This document shows positions 8,071 to 16,104 of a stretch of DNA of 64,000 nucleotides, piece by piece. The translations under genes and the position numbers were made by a program. The notes beneath the pieces were generated by a model, which was given only the letters and a program-made list of their open reading frames with translations, was not told the origin of the DNA and made no database searches. The stretch's first letter is position 1, and each line of letters opens with the position of its first letter. This stretch comes from Cellulomonas aerilata (GTDB lineage: Bacteria > Actinomycetota > Actinomycetes > Actinomycetales > Cellulomonadaceae), in the NCBI RefSeq assembly GCF_007991755.1, contig NZ_BJYY01000012.1, positions 124,001-188,000 of the forward strand. The letters are read 5' to 3'.

Positions 8071-8739
8071 ATGCTGACCGTTTCCCTGATGTGGGCCATC
8101 GCCGGGCTCGCGGCCCTGGACTCCCTCAACCCGGCCACGATCGCCGGGGTCACGCTCATCCTGCTGGCCCCGATGCGCCGACCCGGCGTCACCGCCCTGG
8201 CGTACGTCATGGGCGCCGGCGTCATCGTCTGGACGGTCGGAGCCGGTCTGCTCGTGGGCAGCGCCCAGGTGGGCGAGGCCGTCGCAGGGGCCTCGACCTG
8301 GGTGCGCCGAGGGGCTCTGCTGCTGGCCGCGGTCATCCTGACGATCAGCGCCGTGCGCAGACTCAGCCCCCGCACGCGGGCTGCGGTCGTCCTGCCAACG
8401 TGGTTCGGGCCCTGGACCGCGGCCCCTCTCGGTGTGCTGGTCACCGCTGCGGACCTGCCCAACGCCTTCCCCTACCTGCTGGCGATCGAGCGCCTCAGCG
8501 CCGCCGCCGTACCCACCGGCGCAGGCCTTGCCGTGCTGGCCGGCTACTCGCTCGTGTACTGCCTCCCCTGCCTTCTACTGCTGGCTGCGGGTTCGGTCTG
8601 GCGTGACCGCATCACCTCCCGCCTGCAGCGGGTGTACCTCCGCTTCGGCGGTGAGCGCGTGCAACCCCGCTCCGTGCGCGCCTCGGTCGGCCTGCTGGTG
8701 CTGGCCACCGTCGTCACCGTGCTCGCGTTCGCACTCTGA
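8071..8739 (+). CDS. GAP-family (sulfolipid-1-addressing-like) integral membrane protein
   Basis: A 222-residue protein with about six hydrophobic segments, opening with the family-like stretch AALDSLNPATIAGVTLILL. The fold resembles the LysE/Sap transporters; mycobacterial relatives help place sulfolipid or peptidoglycolipid at the surface. Here, with a divergent TetR regulator and no lipid genes nearby, a small-molecule exporter is equally likely. There is no ribosome binding site; the -10 box position implies leaderless translation. Confidence 0.75.
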   Translation: MLTVSLMWAIAGLAALDSLNPATIAGVTLILLAPMRRPGVTALAYVMGAGVIVWTVGAGLLVGSAQVGEAVAGASTWVRRGALLLAAVILTISAVRRLSPRTRAAVVLPTWFGPWTAAPLGVLVTAADLPNAFPYLLAIERLSAAAVPTGAGLAVLAGYSLVYCLPCLLLLAAGSVWRDRITSRLQRVYLRFGGERVQPRSVRASVGLLVLATVVTVLAFAL

Positions 8740-9064
8740 CCGCCCACGCAGTGGACTCGCTCCGCGACCTCCGACGCCGGCACCAGCGGCGGGAACGCTG
8801 CGCTCCTGGCTCGACGACGACTCGAGCGGCTGGAGGGTCCCGGCGTCCGCCTGAGCCATGGACGGGCACGACCGCGCCCGCGGACGGGTGAGGATGCTCG
8901 ACGGTGCCCTCGAGGGCGGCACGGCGGACGGGATGCTTCCCGTGCAGCAGTGGCAGCCCATCGTCATGCGTCGCGTCCGCTGACGGACCGTGGCGCTGAC
9001 GTCGCGCCGCGAGGCGGTACGCCCCGCCCTTCCGTGCGCGTGACGCCAGGCCTACGTTCCCTCC
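8740..9064. other. Gene-poor stretch
   Basis: About 325 bases without a gene I can support. A short open frame around 8858-8983 has no ribosome binding site or recognisable content. The region belongs to the patchy stretch between the tRNA and the lacI gene and may hold decayed sequence. Confidence 0.4.
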
Positions 9065-9196
9065 ATGAGCCACGACGCTCGCCGCTCGTTCCGTAGCCGT
9101 GCCACCGCGGCACTTCGCTCCGAGGCCCTGGTCTGGGCCGTCGTCCTCGGGTGCGTGTCAGCCCTCGCCGCTGTCTCCGGGGCGGTCGGCGACTGA
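9065..9196 (+). CDS. Possible small membrane peptide
   Basis: A 43-residue frame with a basic N-terminus (SHDARRSFRSRAT) and one hydrophobic helix (ALVWAVVLGCVSALAAVSGAV). A TACGTT box at 9053-9058 is spaced 6 bases from the ATG, the same leaderless arrangement as for the GAP-family gene, which is the main reason to list it. No homologous family is recognised. The 211 bases that follow up to the lacI stop hold nothing else I recognise. Confidence 0.4.
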   Translation: MSHDARRSFRSRATAALRSEALVWAVVLGCVSALAAVSGAVGD

Positions 9197-9407
9197 GGGA
9201 GGCCGCGACCGACCCGACGTCGAGCGCGCCGACCGCACGTCCGGCGTCCGCTCCATGCCGCGGTCCGGTCCGTCGACCGCGGCTGCTGCGCGCGGCGCGC
9301 GGTCCGTCGAGCGGACGGGTGGTGACTGCCGCTCCGGTGTCGGGCTGACCACGACGCCCGGGTGCCGCCCCGGCGGCCTCCTGCTCGCACGCGGGCCGGG
9401 ACGCGGC

Positions 9408-10430
9408 CTAGGCGGACGCCCGCCACACGACGTGGGTGTCGAGCATGACGCCCTCGAGCTGGGGCGCGCCTCCGTGCATCTGCGCAAGCACGGACTCGGC
9501 GGCCTTCCGGCCGAGGTCCATGGCCGGCTGGTGCACCGTCGACAGGGCCGGCTGGCAGCGCAGCGCCCAGACGCTGTCGTCGAAGCCGACGATGCCGACG
9601 TCGTCCGGGACCCGGCGCCCGGCGTCGCGGATCGCGTCCAGGGCGCCGGCCGCGACCACGTCCGACGCGGCGAACACGCCGTCCAGCGTCGGCTCGCGCT
9701 CGAGGAGCTCGCGCATGGCGTCGCGGCCGGCGCCGTACGCGTAGAGCGGCCGCTCCACGACCAGGCGCGGGTCGAAGCGGTCGCCCAGGGCGGCACGGAA
9801 CCCGGCCAGCCGGTCGGCCCCGGAGTCGCGGTCGAGCGCGGCCGCGACCATGCCGACCCGTGACCGGCCGGTGGCGAGGAGCCGCTCGGTGATCGCCTGC
9901 GCGGCCGCGCGGTTGTCGATCCCGACGAAGGGCACCGGTGGCATGCCGGGCGGTCGCCCCACCACGGCGGCCGGGATGCCCAGCCGGGCGACGGCGGCCA
10001 GCAGCGGGTCGTCACGGCGGGCGGACACGATGACGACCCCGTCGACGAAGCCACCGCCGAGGTACCGCACCACCCGCCGGCTGTCCCGCTCGGAGTCGAT
10101 CACCAGGCTGACCATCTGGTGGTCCGCGGCGGACAGCGCGGCGTTGGCCCCGAGCAGGATGGACCCGATGTTCGGGTCCTCCAGGAACAGCGAGTGCGGC
10201 TCGTGGACCACGACGCCCACGGCCTGCGACCGGCGGCGCGCCAGGTTGCGGGCCGCCGCGTTCGGCACGTAGCCCACCTTCGCGACCGCGCGCTCGATCG
10301 CCGTGCGGGCCTCGGCCGACACGTACGGCTCGCCGTTGAGGACGCGCGACACCGTGCCGCGCGAGACCCCCGCCTCCAGGGCGACGTCGCGGATGGTGGC
10401 CCGCCGGGGCGGGGTCGCAGGGAGCGGCAT
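9408..10430 (-). CDS. LacI-family regulator of the galactoside locus
   Basis: A 340-residue repressor-type protein. The N-terminal DNA-binding domain (residues about 11-32, TIRDVALEAGVSRGTVSRVL) with the hinge PNAAARNLARRRSQ is followed by a periplasmic-binding-protein-like sugar domain. It is divergent from the beta-galactosidase gene. Two identical palindromic sites with a central C-G step in the shared region are the natural candidates for its operators. The inducer is probably a galactoside or galactose; this is inferred from neighbours. Confidence 0.92.
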   Translation of the reverse strand: MPLPATPPRRATIRDVALEAGVSRGTVSRVLNGEPYVSAEARTAIERAVAKVGYVPNAAARNLARRRSQAVGVVVHEPHSLFLEDPNIGSILLGANAALSAADHQMVSLVIDSERDSRRVVRYLGGGFVDGVVIVSARRDDPLLAAVARLGIPAAVVGRPPGMPPVPFVGIDNRAAAQAITERLLATGRSRVGMVAAALDRDSGADRLAGFRAALGDRFDPRLVVERPLYAYGAGRDAMRELLEREPTLDGVFAASDVVAAGALDAIRDAGRRVPDDVGIVGFDDSVWALRCQPALSTVHQPAMDLGRKAAESVLAQMHGGAPQLEGVMLDTHVVWRASA

Positions 10431-10475
10431 GCGTGGATGCTAACCGCTCCCCCGGCACCCGCCGCGGGTCGACCT

Positions 10476-10504
10476 TTGACACGGACTGGTCTCGCTTTTA
10501 CTCT
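10476..10504 (+). promoter_or_regulatory. Consensus sigma-70-type promoter of the galactoside operon
   Basis: A perfect TTGACA (10476-10481) and TACTCT (10499-10504) separated by 17 bases, unusually close to consensus for such a GC-rich genome. The first operator copy overlaps the end of the -10 box, so a bound repressor would block initiation. Confidence 0.85.
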
Positions 10505-10564
10505 GTGACCGGTCCCAGAGTTCGTCGCCCCTCTGCTGATCATCGGTCTGTGACCGGTCCCAGA
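10502..10564 (+). promoter_or_regulatory. Two identical 18-bp operators (probable LacI-family binding sites)
   Basis: TCTGTGACCGGTCCCAGA occurs at 10502-10519 and again, unchanged, at 10547-10564. It is a near-palindrome (TCTGnGACCGGTCnCAGA) with the central C-G step seen in LacI-family operators. Centres are 45 bp apart. One copy overlaps the -10 box and the other lies in the leader before the ribosome binding site. Confidence 0.8.
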
Positions 10565-10596
10565 TCGGGCGGCGAGCCTTCGCGCAAAGGAGCGAG

Positions 10597-12627
10597 ATGA
10601 CGTCGTCCGCACGTCCCGACGTGACCACGGGGTCCGGTCGGGCCGGCCTGACCGGTCGCCTCTACCTCGGCTGCGACTACAACCCCGAGCAGTGGGATCC
10701 CGCCGTCTGGCGCGAGGACGTGGCGCTCATGCGCGAGGCCGGCGTCTCGCTCGTCGCGGTGAACGTCTTCGGCTGGTCGGACGTCGAGCCCGCCGCCGGG
10801 CGCTACGACTTCTCCCGGCTGGACGCGGTGCTGGACCTGCTCCACGACCACGGCATCCGCGCGAACCTCGGCACCGGGACGTCGTCCCCGCCGCCGTGGC
10901 TCAGCGCGGCGCACCCGGAGATCCTGCCAGTGATGGCCGACGGGACCACGCGCTACCCCGGCGGCCGCCAGGCGTGGTGCCCGAGCTCGGCGGTCTTCCG
11001 CCGTCATGCGCTCGCCCTGGTCGAGCAGGTCGCCCGGCGGTACGGCTCGCACCCCGCCGTCGCGCTGTGGCACGTGTCGAACGAGCTGGGGTGCCACAAC
11101 GCGCACTGCTTCTGCGACGAGTCGGCGGCCGCGTTCCGCCGCTGGCTCGAGCGGCGCCACGGCACGCTGGACCGCCTCAACACCGCGTGGGGCACGTCCT
11201 TCTGGAGCCAGCGCTACACCGCGTGGGACGAGGTGCTGCCGCCGCGCCTGACGATCTCCACCCCCAACCCGGCGCAGGTCGTGGACTTCCACCGCTTCAG
11301 CTCCGACGAGCTGCTGGGGCACCTGCAGGCCGAGACCGAGGTGCTGCGCCGGCACAGCGCCGTGCCGGTGACCACCAACTTCATGGTCACCGCGCACCAG
11401 CGCGAGATGGACTACTGGGACTGGGCCCCGCACGTCGACGTCGTCGCGCAGGACCACTACCTCGACCGGCGCCTGCCCGACCCCGAGGCCGAGCTGTCGT
11501 TCACCGCGGACACCACGCGCGGGCTCGCCGGTGGCGGTCCGTGGGTCCTCATGGAGCACTCGACCAGCGCCGTCAACTGGCAGCCGGTCAACGTGGCCAA
11601 GGTGCCCGGCCAGATGCTGCGCAACGCCCTCACCCACCTGGCGCGCGGGGCGGACGGGCTCTGCTTCTTCCAGTGGCGTGCCTCGGCCCAGGGTGCGGAG
11701 AAGTTCCACTCCGCGCTCGTGCCGCACGCCGGCACCGACTCGCGGGTCTGGCGCGAGGTGCTCGAGCTCGGCCGGACCGTCGAGTCCCTGCAGGAGGTCA
11801 CCGGCACGCGGGTGCAGGCCGACGTCGCCCTGGTCTACGGCTGGGAGGCGTGGTGGGCGGCGGACGGCGAGGGCCGGCCCTCGACCGAGGTGCGGTACCT
11901 CGAGCAGGTGCACGCCGCCTACGGCGCCCTGCGTGCCGCGGGTCTGACGGTCGACGTCGTGCCGCCCGGGCGGGACCTGGCCGGGTACCGCCTCGTCGTC
12001 GTCCCCGAGCTGTACCTCGTGTCCGACGACGACGCCGCGGTGATCTCGCGGTACGTCGCGGACGGCGGCCACGCGCTCGTGACGTTCTTCAGCGGCATCG
12101 TCGACGAGGACGACCGGGTCCGCCTCGGCGGCTACCCGGGGGCGTTCCGCGAGATGCTCGGAGTCGTCACCGAGGAGTTCCACCCGCTGCTGCCCGGCCA
12201 CCAGGTCCGGCTGGACGACGGCACCGCCGGGCGCCTGTGGGTCGAGGACCTGCGCACCGTGGGCGCGAAGGCCGTGCGCAGCGCCGTCGACGGCCCGCTG
12301 CCCGGGGTCCCGGTCGTCACCCGCAACGAGCACGGCGCCGGCTCCGCCTGGTACGTGGCCACCGCGCTCGACCCCGACGCCTACGCGGCCCTGATCGGTG
12401 AGGTCGCGGTCGCCGCGGGCGCGCGGGTCGAGCCCGGCGCCGGTCCGCTGGTCGAGGTGGTCCGCCGGACCGGCCAGGGCCGCACCTACGTGTTCGTCAT
12501 CAACCACTCGACCGCCCCGGTCGACGTGCCCGTCGTGGGGCACGAGCTGATCCGGGGCGAGCGAACCACAGGCCTGCGCGTGCCCCCCGGGGCCGTCCGC
12601 GTGGTCCGCGAGGAGGAGGACCAGTGA
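10597..12627 (+). CDS. Beta-galactosidase, glycoside hydrolase family 42
   Basis: A 676-residue enzyme without signal peptide, so cytosolic, that cuts beta-galactosides taken up by the neighbouring transporter. The opening GCDYNPEQWDPAVW is typical of GH42. The acid/base is Glu163 in HVSNELGCHN, and the nucleophile Glu320 in VLMEHSTSAVNWQ. A zinc-type cysteine cluster (CHNAHCFCDE) follows the acid/base as in many GH42 proteins. AAAGGAG precedes the ATG. Its stop overlaps the first permease start, so the operon continues. Confidence 0.93.
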   Translation: MTSSARPDVTTGSGRAGLTGRLYLGCDYNPEQWDPAVWREDVALMREAGVSLVAVNVFGWSDVEPAAGRYDFSRLDAVLDLLHDHGIRANLGTGTSSPPPWLSAAHPEILPVMADGTTRYPGGRQAWCPSSAVFRRHALALVEQVARRYGSHPAVALWHVSNELGCHNAHCFCDESAAAFRRWLERRHGTLDRLNTAWGTSFWSQRYTAWDEVLPPRLTISTPNPAQVVDFHRFSSDELLGHLQAETEVLRRHSAVPVTTNFMVTAHQREMDYWDWAPHVDVVAQDHYLDRRLPDPEAELSFTADTTRGLAGGGPWVLMEHSTSAVNWQPVNVAKVPGQMLRNALTHLARGADGLCFFQWRASAQGAEKFHSALVPHAGTDSRVWREVLELGRTVESLQEVTGTRVQADVALVYGWEAWWAADGEGRPSTEVRYLEQVHAAYGALRAAGLTVDVVPPGRDLAGYRLVVVPELYLVSDDDAAVISRYVADGGHALVTFFSGIVDEDDRVRLGGYPGAFREMLGVVTEEFHPLLPGHQVRLDDGTAGRLWVEDLRTVGAKAVRSAVDGPLPGVPVVTRNEHGAGSAWYVATALDPDAYAALIGEVAVAAGARVEPGAGPLVEVVRRTGQGRTYVFVINHSTAPVDVPVVGHELIRGERTTGLRVPPGAVRVVREEEDQ

Positions 12628-13526
12628 GCTCAGCCGCCCTGCCCGGTCGTCGCCGGGTGTCACGCGTGGCGCACAAGCGCGCCATCGCCGTCTTCGTCGC
12701 GCCGTTCGCGGCGCTGTTCACGCTGTTCTACCTGCTCCCGATCGCCTACGCGGTGTTCCAGTCGACCCGCGTGGTCGAGCGGGAGGGGACGTTCGGGCCG
12801 CCCCGCGAGGTGTTCGGCGGCCTCACCCAGTACGCGCAGGCGCTCCAGAGCAGCCCGTTCTGGGACTCCATCGGCCGCGTGCTCCTGTTCGGCATCGTCC
12901 AGGTGCCCGTCATGCTGGCGCTGGCGCTGGTGTTCGCGCTGCTGCTGGACTCCCCGCTGGTCCGCGGCCGGCGCTTCTTCCGGCTGGCGTTCTTCGTCCC
13001 CTACGCGGTCCCCGGTGTCATCGCCGCGATCATGTGGGGCTTCCTGTACTCGCCGAACCTCTCGCCGTTCCGGCCCCTGACGCAGTCGGTGGACCTGCTG
13101 TCCGCCGAGCTCGTCCTGTGGGCCATGGCCAACGTCGTGACCTGGGTCTTCGTCGGCTACAACATGCTGATCATCTACTCCTCGCTGCTGGCCATCCCGG
13201 CCGAGGTCTACGAGGCGGCGCGGCTCGACGGCGCGTCGCAGGTCCGCATCGCGTGGTCGATCAAGATCCCGCTGGTCATGCCGGCCATCATCCTCACCGC
13301 GATCTTCTCGATCATCGGGACGCTGCAGCTGCTCGCCGAGCCGCAGGTCTTCCGGACCTTCTCCTCCGCGGTGACCAGCACGTTCACGCCGAACCTGCTC
13401 GTGTACTCGACCGCGTCGGTCCCCAACGTCCCGCTCGCGGCCGCGTTCTCCGTGCTGCTCGCGCTGGCGACGTTCGTCCTGTCCTTCACCTTCCTCAAGG
13501 TGACCCAGCGGAAGGCCTTCCAGTGA
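12624..13526 (+). CDS. ABC sugar transporter permease (MalF-type)
   Basis: A 300-residue membrane protein with about six helices and the EAA loop EVYEAARLDGASQVRIAWSI that contacts the ATPase. It belongs to the carbohydrate uptake group CUT1. It overlaps the beta-galactosidase stop and the second permease start by four bases each. Substrate is probably a galacto-oligosaccharide, judging by the two galactosidases around it. Confidence 0.92.
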   Translation: MSSAALPGRRRVSRVAHKRAIAVFVAPFAALFTLFYLLPIAYAVFQSTRVVEREGTFGPPREVFGGLTQYAQALQSSPFWDSIGRVLLFGIVQVPVMLALALVFALLLDSPLVRGRRFFRLAFFVPYAVPGVIAAIMWGFLYSPNLSPFRPLTQSVDLLSAELVLWAMANVVTWVFVGYNMLIIYSSLLAIPAEVYEAARLDGASQVRIAWSIKIPLVMPAIILTAIFSIIGTLQLLAEPQVFRTFSSAVTSTFTPNLLVYSTASVPNVPLAAAFSVLLALATFVLSFTFLKVTQRKAFQ

Positions 13527-14491
13527 CCGCGCCCACGACCGGCACGTCCACGACCGGCAGGTCCACGAACGGCGGCGCCGTGCCGGACCTCGCGGGCCCC
13601 GGCTCGTCCGGAACCGCCCGGCGCACGCCGGACCGCCGGTCCGGGTCCGGGCCGCAGGAGAGCCGCGTCTCGCGCACGGTCGCCATGACGGTCATGGTCG
13701 TCTTCACCGTCTACTTCCTCGTCCCCATCTGGTGGCTGCTCGTCGCGGCCACCAAGGCACGTGGCGACCTGACGACGACCAACGCCCTGTGGTTCAGCGA
13801 CATGAACCTGCTGGAGAACCTCGCGGCCACCACCGGGTACGGCGGCGGCGTCCTGCCGCGGTGGCTGCTCAACAGCGTCCTGTACGCCGGCGGCGGCGCC
13901 CTGCTGGGCACCCTGCTGGCCGGCATGTGCGGCTACGCGCTCGCGAAGTACCGCTTCCCCGGGCGTGAGCTGGTCTTCAACGTCGTCCTCGGCGGCGTCC
14001 TGGTGCCCGCGACGGCGCTCGCGCTGCCGCTGTTCCTGCTCTTCAGCCAGATCAACGCCACGAACACGTTCTGGTCGGTGTTCCTGCCGAGCATCGTCAG
14101 CCCGTTCGGGGTGTACCTGACCCGCATCTTCGCGGCGTCGGCCGTGCCGGAGGAGCTGCTCGAGGCGGCCCGCCTGGACGGCTCCGGCGAGGTGCGCACG
14201 TTCTTCACGGTCGCCGTCCGGCTCATGTTCCCGGCCCTGGTCACCGTGTTCCTGTTCCAGTTCGTCGCGATCTGGAACAACTTCTTCCTGCCGCTGATCA
14301 TGCTGCGCGACGAGGCCCTCTTCCCCGTGACGCTCGGTCTCTACAACTGGAACACCCAGGTGAACCAGGTCCCCGAGCTGCGCCTGTACGTGCTCACCGG
14401 CGCCCTGCTGTCGATCGTCCCGCTCATCGTCGTCTTCCTGCTGCTGCAGCGCTTCTGGCGCGGCGGCCTGGGGTCCGGCGCGCTCAAGTGA
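13523..14491 (+). CDS. ABC sugar transporter permease (MalG-type)
   Basis: A 322-residue partner permease with about six helices and the EAA loop ELLEAARLDGSGEVRTFF. The first 50 residues before the first helix are low-complexity, rich in Thr, Gly, Ser and Pro, longer than usual for the family; a later start is possible but the GTG that overlaps the previous stop gives the tightest coupling. No ATPase gene accompanies the pair. Confidence 0.9.
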   Translation: MTAPTTGTSTTGRSTNGGAVPDLAGPGSSGTARRTPDRRSGSGPQESRVSRTVAMTVMVVFTVYFLVPIWWLLVAATKARGDLTTTNALWFSDMNLLENLAATTGYGGGVLPRWLLNSVLYAGGGALLGTLLAGMCGYALAKYRFPGRELVFNVVLGGVLVPATALALPLFLLFSQINATNTFWSVFLPSIVSPFGVYLTRIFAASAVPEELLEAARLDGSGEVRTFFTVAVRLMFPALVTVFLFQFVAIWNNFFLPLIMLRDEALFPVTLGLYNWNTQVNQVPELRLYVLTGALLSIVPLIVVFLLLQRFWRGGLGSGALK

Positions 14492-14559
14492 CCCCGCGCA
14501 CCCGGACCCTGCTCCCCCACGTCCCGACCTCTCCCTCACCCACCTCTGGAAGGACCACC

Positions 14560-15900
14560 ATGCGCACCACCACCCGAGCGGTCAGCGTCGCCCTGCTCGC
14601 GCTGACCGCCCTGACCGCCTGCTCGTCCGGCGCGGACGACGGCGCGGCCGGCGCCGGCGACACGGCCTCCGGCGGGGCCTGCGAGCCCGCCGGCGAGCCG
14701 GTCACGCTGACCTACACCACCTGGATCCCGGGCATCGAGGACGTCGTCGCGACGTGGAACGAGGCCAACCCGGACATCCAGGTCGAGGTCCAGACCGGCC
14801 CGAACGGCAACGGCGGGACCTACCAGAACTTCTTCAACCAGCTCGAGGCCGGCAACGCGCCCGACCTGGGCCAGATCGAGTACGACGCCCTGCCGAACTT
14901 CCGCGTGCAGGACGGCCTCGTCGACCTGGGCGCGTGCGAGGAGGTCGTCGCCGCGAAGGACCAGTTCGTGGACTGGACGTGGCAGCAGGTGCAGCTCGGC
15001 GAGGAGGACTCCGTCTACGCCATCCCGCAGGACGCGGGCCCCATGGCGCTGTTCTACCGGGCCGACCTGTTCGAGCAGAACAACATCCCGGTGCCCACCA
15101 CGTGGGAGGAGTTCGCCACCGCGGCCGAGCAGGTCCGCGCGGCGGGCGGCTACATCACCAACTTCTCGCAGGCGGACATCAACCAGTTCGCGGGTCTGGT
15201 GTGGCAGGCCGGCGGGTCCTGGTTCGAGAACGACGGCGAGCAGTGGACCGTGGACCTGACCAACGAGGAGTCGGTCAAGGTCGCGAGCTTCTGGGACGAC
15301 CTGATCGAGCGCGACCTCGTCTCCACCTACCCGGGCTGGACCACGGAGTGGGACAACGCCTACAACTCCGGTGAGGTCTGGACCTGGAACTCTGCGGTGT
15401 GGGGCGCGAACTCCATCGCGACCGGTGCGCCGGACACCGCCGGCAGGTGGGCCGTGGCTCCGTCCCCGCAGTGGGAGGACGGCGACGCGTCCGCCGGCAA
15501 CTGGGGCGGCTCCACGACGGCGGTCTTCCAGGGCACCGAGCACCCGTACGAGGCGGCGAAGTTCGCCCTGTGGCTCAACACCTCCGAGGAGGCGCTGACC
15601 GCGCTCATCGAGGCGGCCAACCTCTACCCGGCGACCACCGACGGCGCGCAGCTCCCGGCCCTCGCCGAGGGCGTGGAGTTCTACGGCGGGCAGCCGATCT
15701 ACGACGTCTTCGCCGAGGCCAGCGAGCAGGTGTCGCCCGACTTCGTGTGGGGTCCGACGATGACGCAGGTCTACAACGACGTCTCCGACGGCTTCTCCCA
15801 GGCGATCACCGGTGGCGGGACGCTGACCGAGGCACTCGAGTCGGCCGAGGGCACCACGGTGTCCGCGCTCGAGGCGCAGGCCATCCCCGTCGCCAAGTGA
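14560..15900 (+). CDS. Sugar-binding lipoprotein of the ABC transporter
   Basis: A 446-residue extracellular solute-binding protein of the CUT1 type. It has a lipoprotein signal with the lipobox LTAC and lipidated Cys21, followed by a short flexible linker. AAGGA stands before the ATG; the frame stays open upstream but without signal-peptide features. It delivers substrate to the two permeases. Being last in the transporter gene set is somewhat unusual, since binding proteins often come first. Confidence 0.93.
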   Translation: MRTTTRAVSVALLALTALTACSSGADDGAAGAGDTASGGACEPAGEPVTLTYTTWIPGIEDVVATWNEANPDIQVEVQTGPNGNGGTYQNFFNQLEAGNAPDLGQIEYDALPNFRVQDGLVDLGACEEVVAAKDQFVDWTWQQVQLGEEDSVYAIPQDAGPMALFYRADLFEQNNIPVPTTWEEFATAAEQVRAAGGYITNFSQADINQFAGLVWQAGGSWFENDGEQWTVDLTNEESVKVASFWDDLIERDLVSTYPGWTTEWDNAYNSGEVWTWNSAVWGANSIATGAPDTAGRWAVAPSPQWEDGDASAGNWGGSTTAVFQGTEHPYEAAKFALWLNTSEEALTALIEAANLYPATTDGAQLPALAEGVEFYGGQPIYDVFAEASEQVSPDFVWGPTMTQVYNDVSDGFSQAITGGGTLTEALESAEGTTVSALEAQAIPVAK

Positions 15901-15999
15901 CCCTGCGCCGTCCCGGCCCTCCGCGCTGACGGCAGGATCGAGGCGTCGCGTCGTCGCACGACCGCACGCCCCGCACGACCCGTACGACCCGTAGGGCCG

Positions 16000-16038
16000 G
16001 GCGCGGGCGTCGACCATCCCCCGGTCGGCGCCCGCGCC
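16000..16038 (+). terminator. Terminator after the transporter genes
   Basis: A 16-bp stem (one G-U pair) with a 7-base loop lies 99 bases after the binding-protein stop and 66 bases before the alpha-galactosidase start. It probably separates most transcripts of the operon from the alpha-galactosidase gene. In the remaining 66 bases GACCGG and CCCCAG near 16083-16094 faintly resemble the upstream operators. Confidence 0.65.
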
Positions 16039-16104
16039 GTCCTGCGCCCCCTCGTCCGACCTCCGTCGCGCACCCGACCGCAGACCGGCCCCAGCCCCGG
16101 GAGA

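Noticed and set aside
8858-8983. Short open frame after the GAP-family gene
   Set aside because: No ribosome binding site, no -10 box at the leaderless distance, no recognisable product.
6989-9408. Integrated island at the tRNA gene
   Set aside because: No integrase, no duplicate of the tRNA 3' end found downstream; only a lacI remnant and repeats support disturbance.
10540-12663. Very long open frame on the minus strand across the beta-galactosidase gene
   Set aside because: Typical antisense artefact of GC-rich codon bias; low-complexity Arg/Ala/Gly/Val product with no motifs, while the plus-strand frame has complete GH42 signatures.
16078-16095. Third copy of the galactoside operator before the alpha-galactosidase gene
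   Set aside because: Only the GACCGG centre and part of one arm match; too weak to call.
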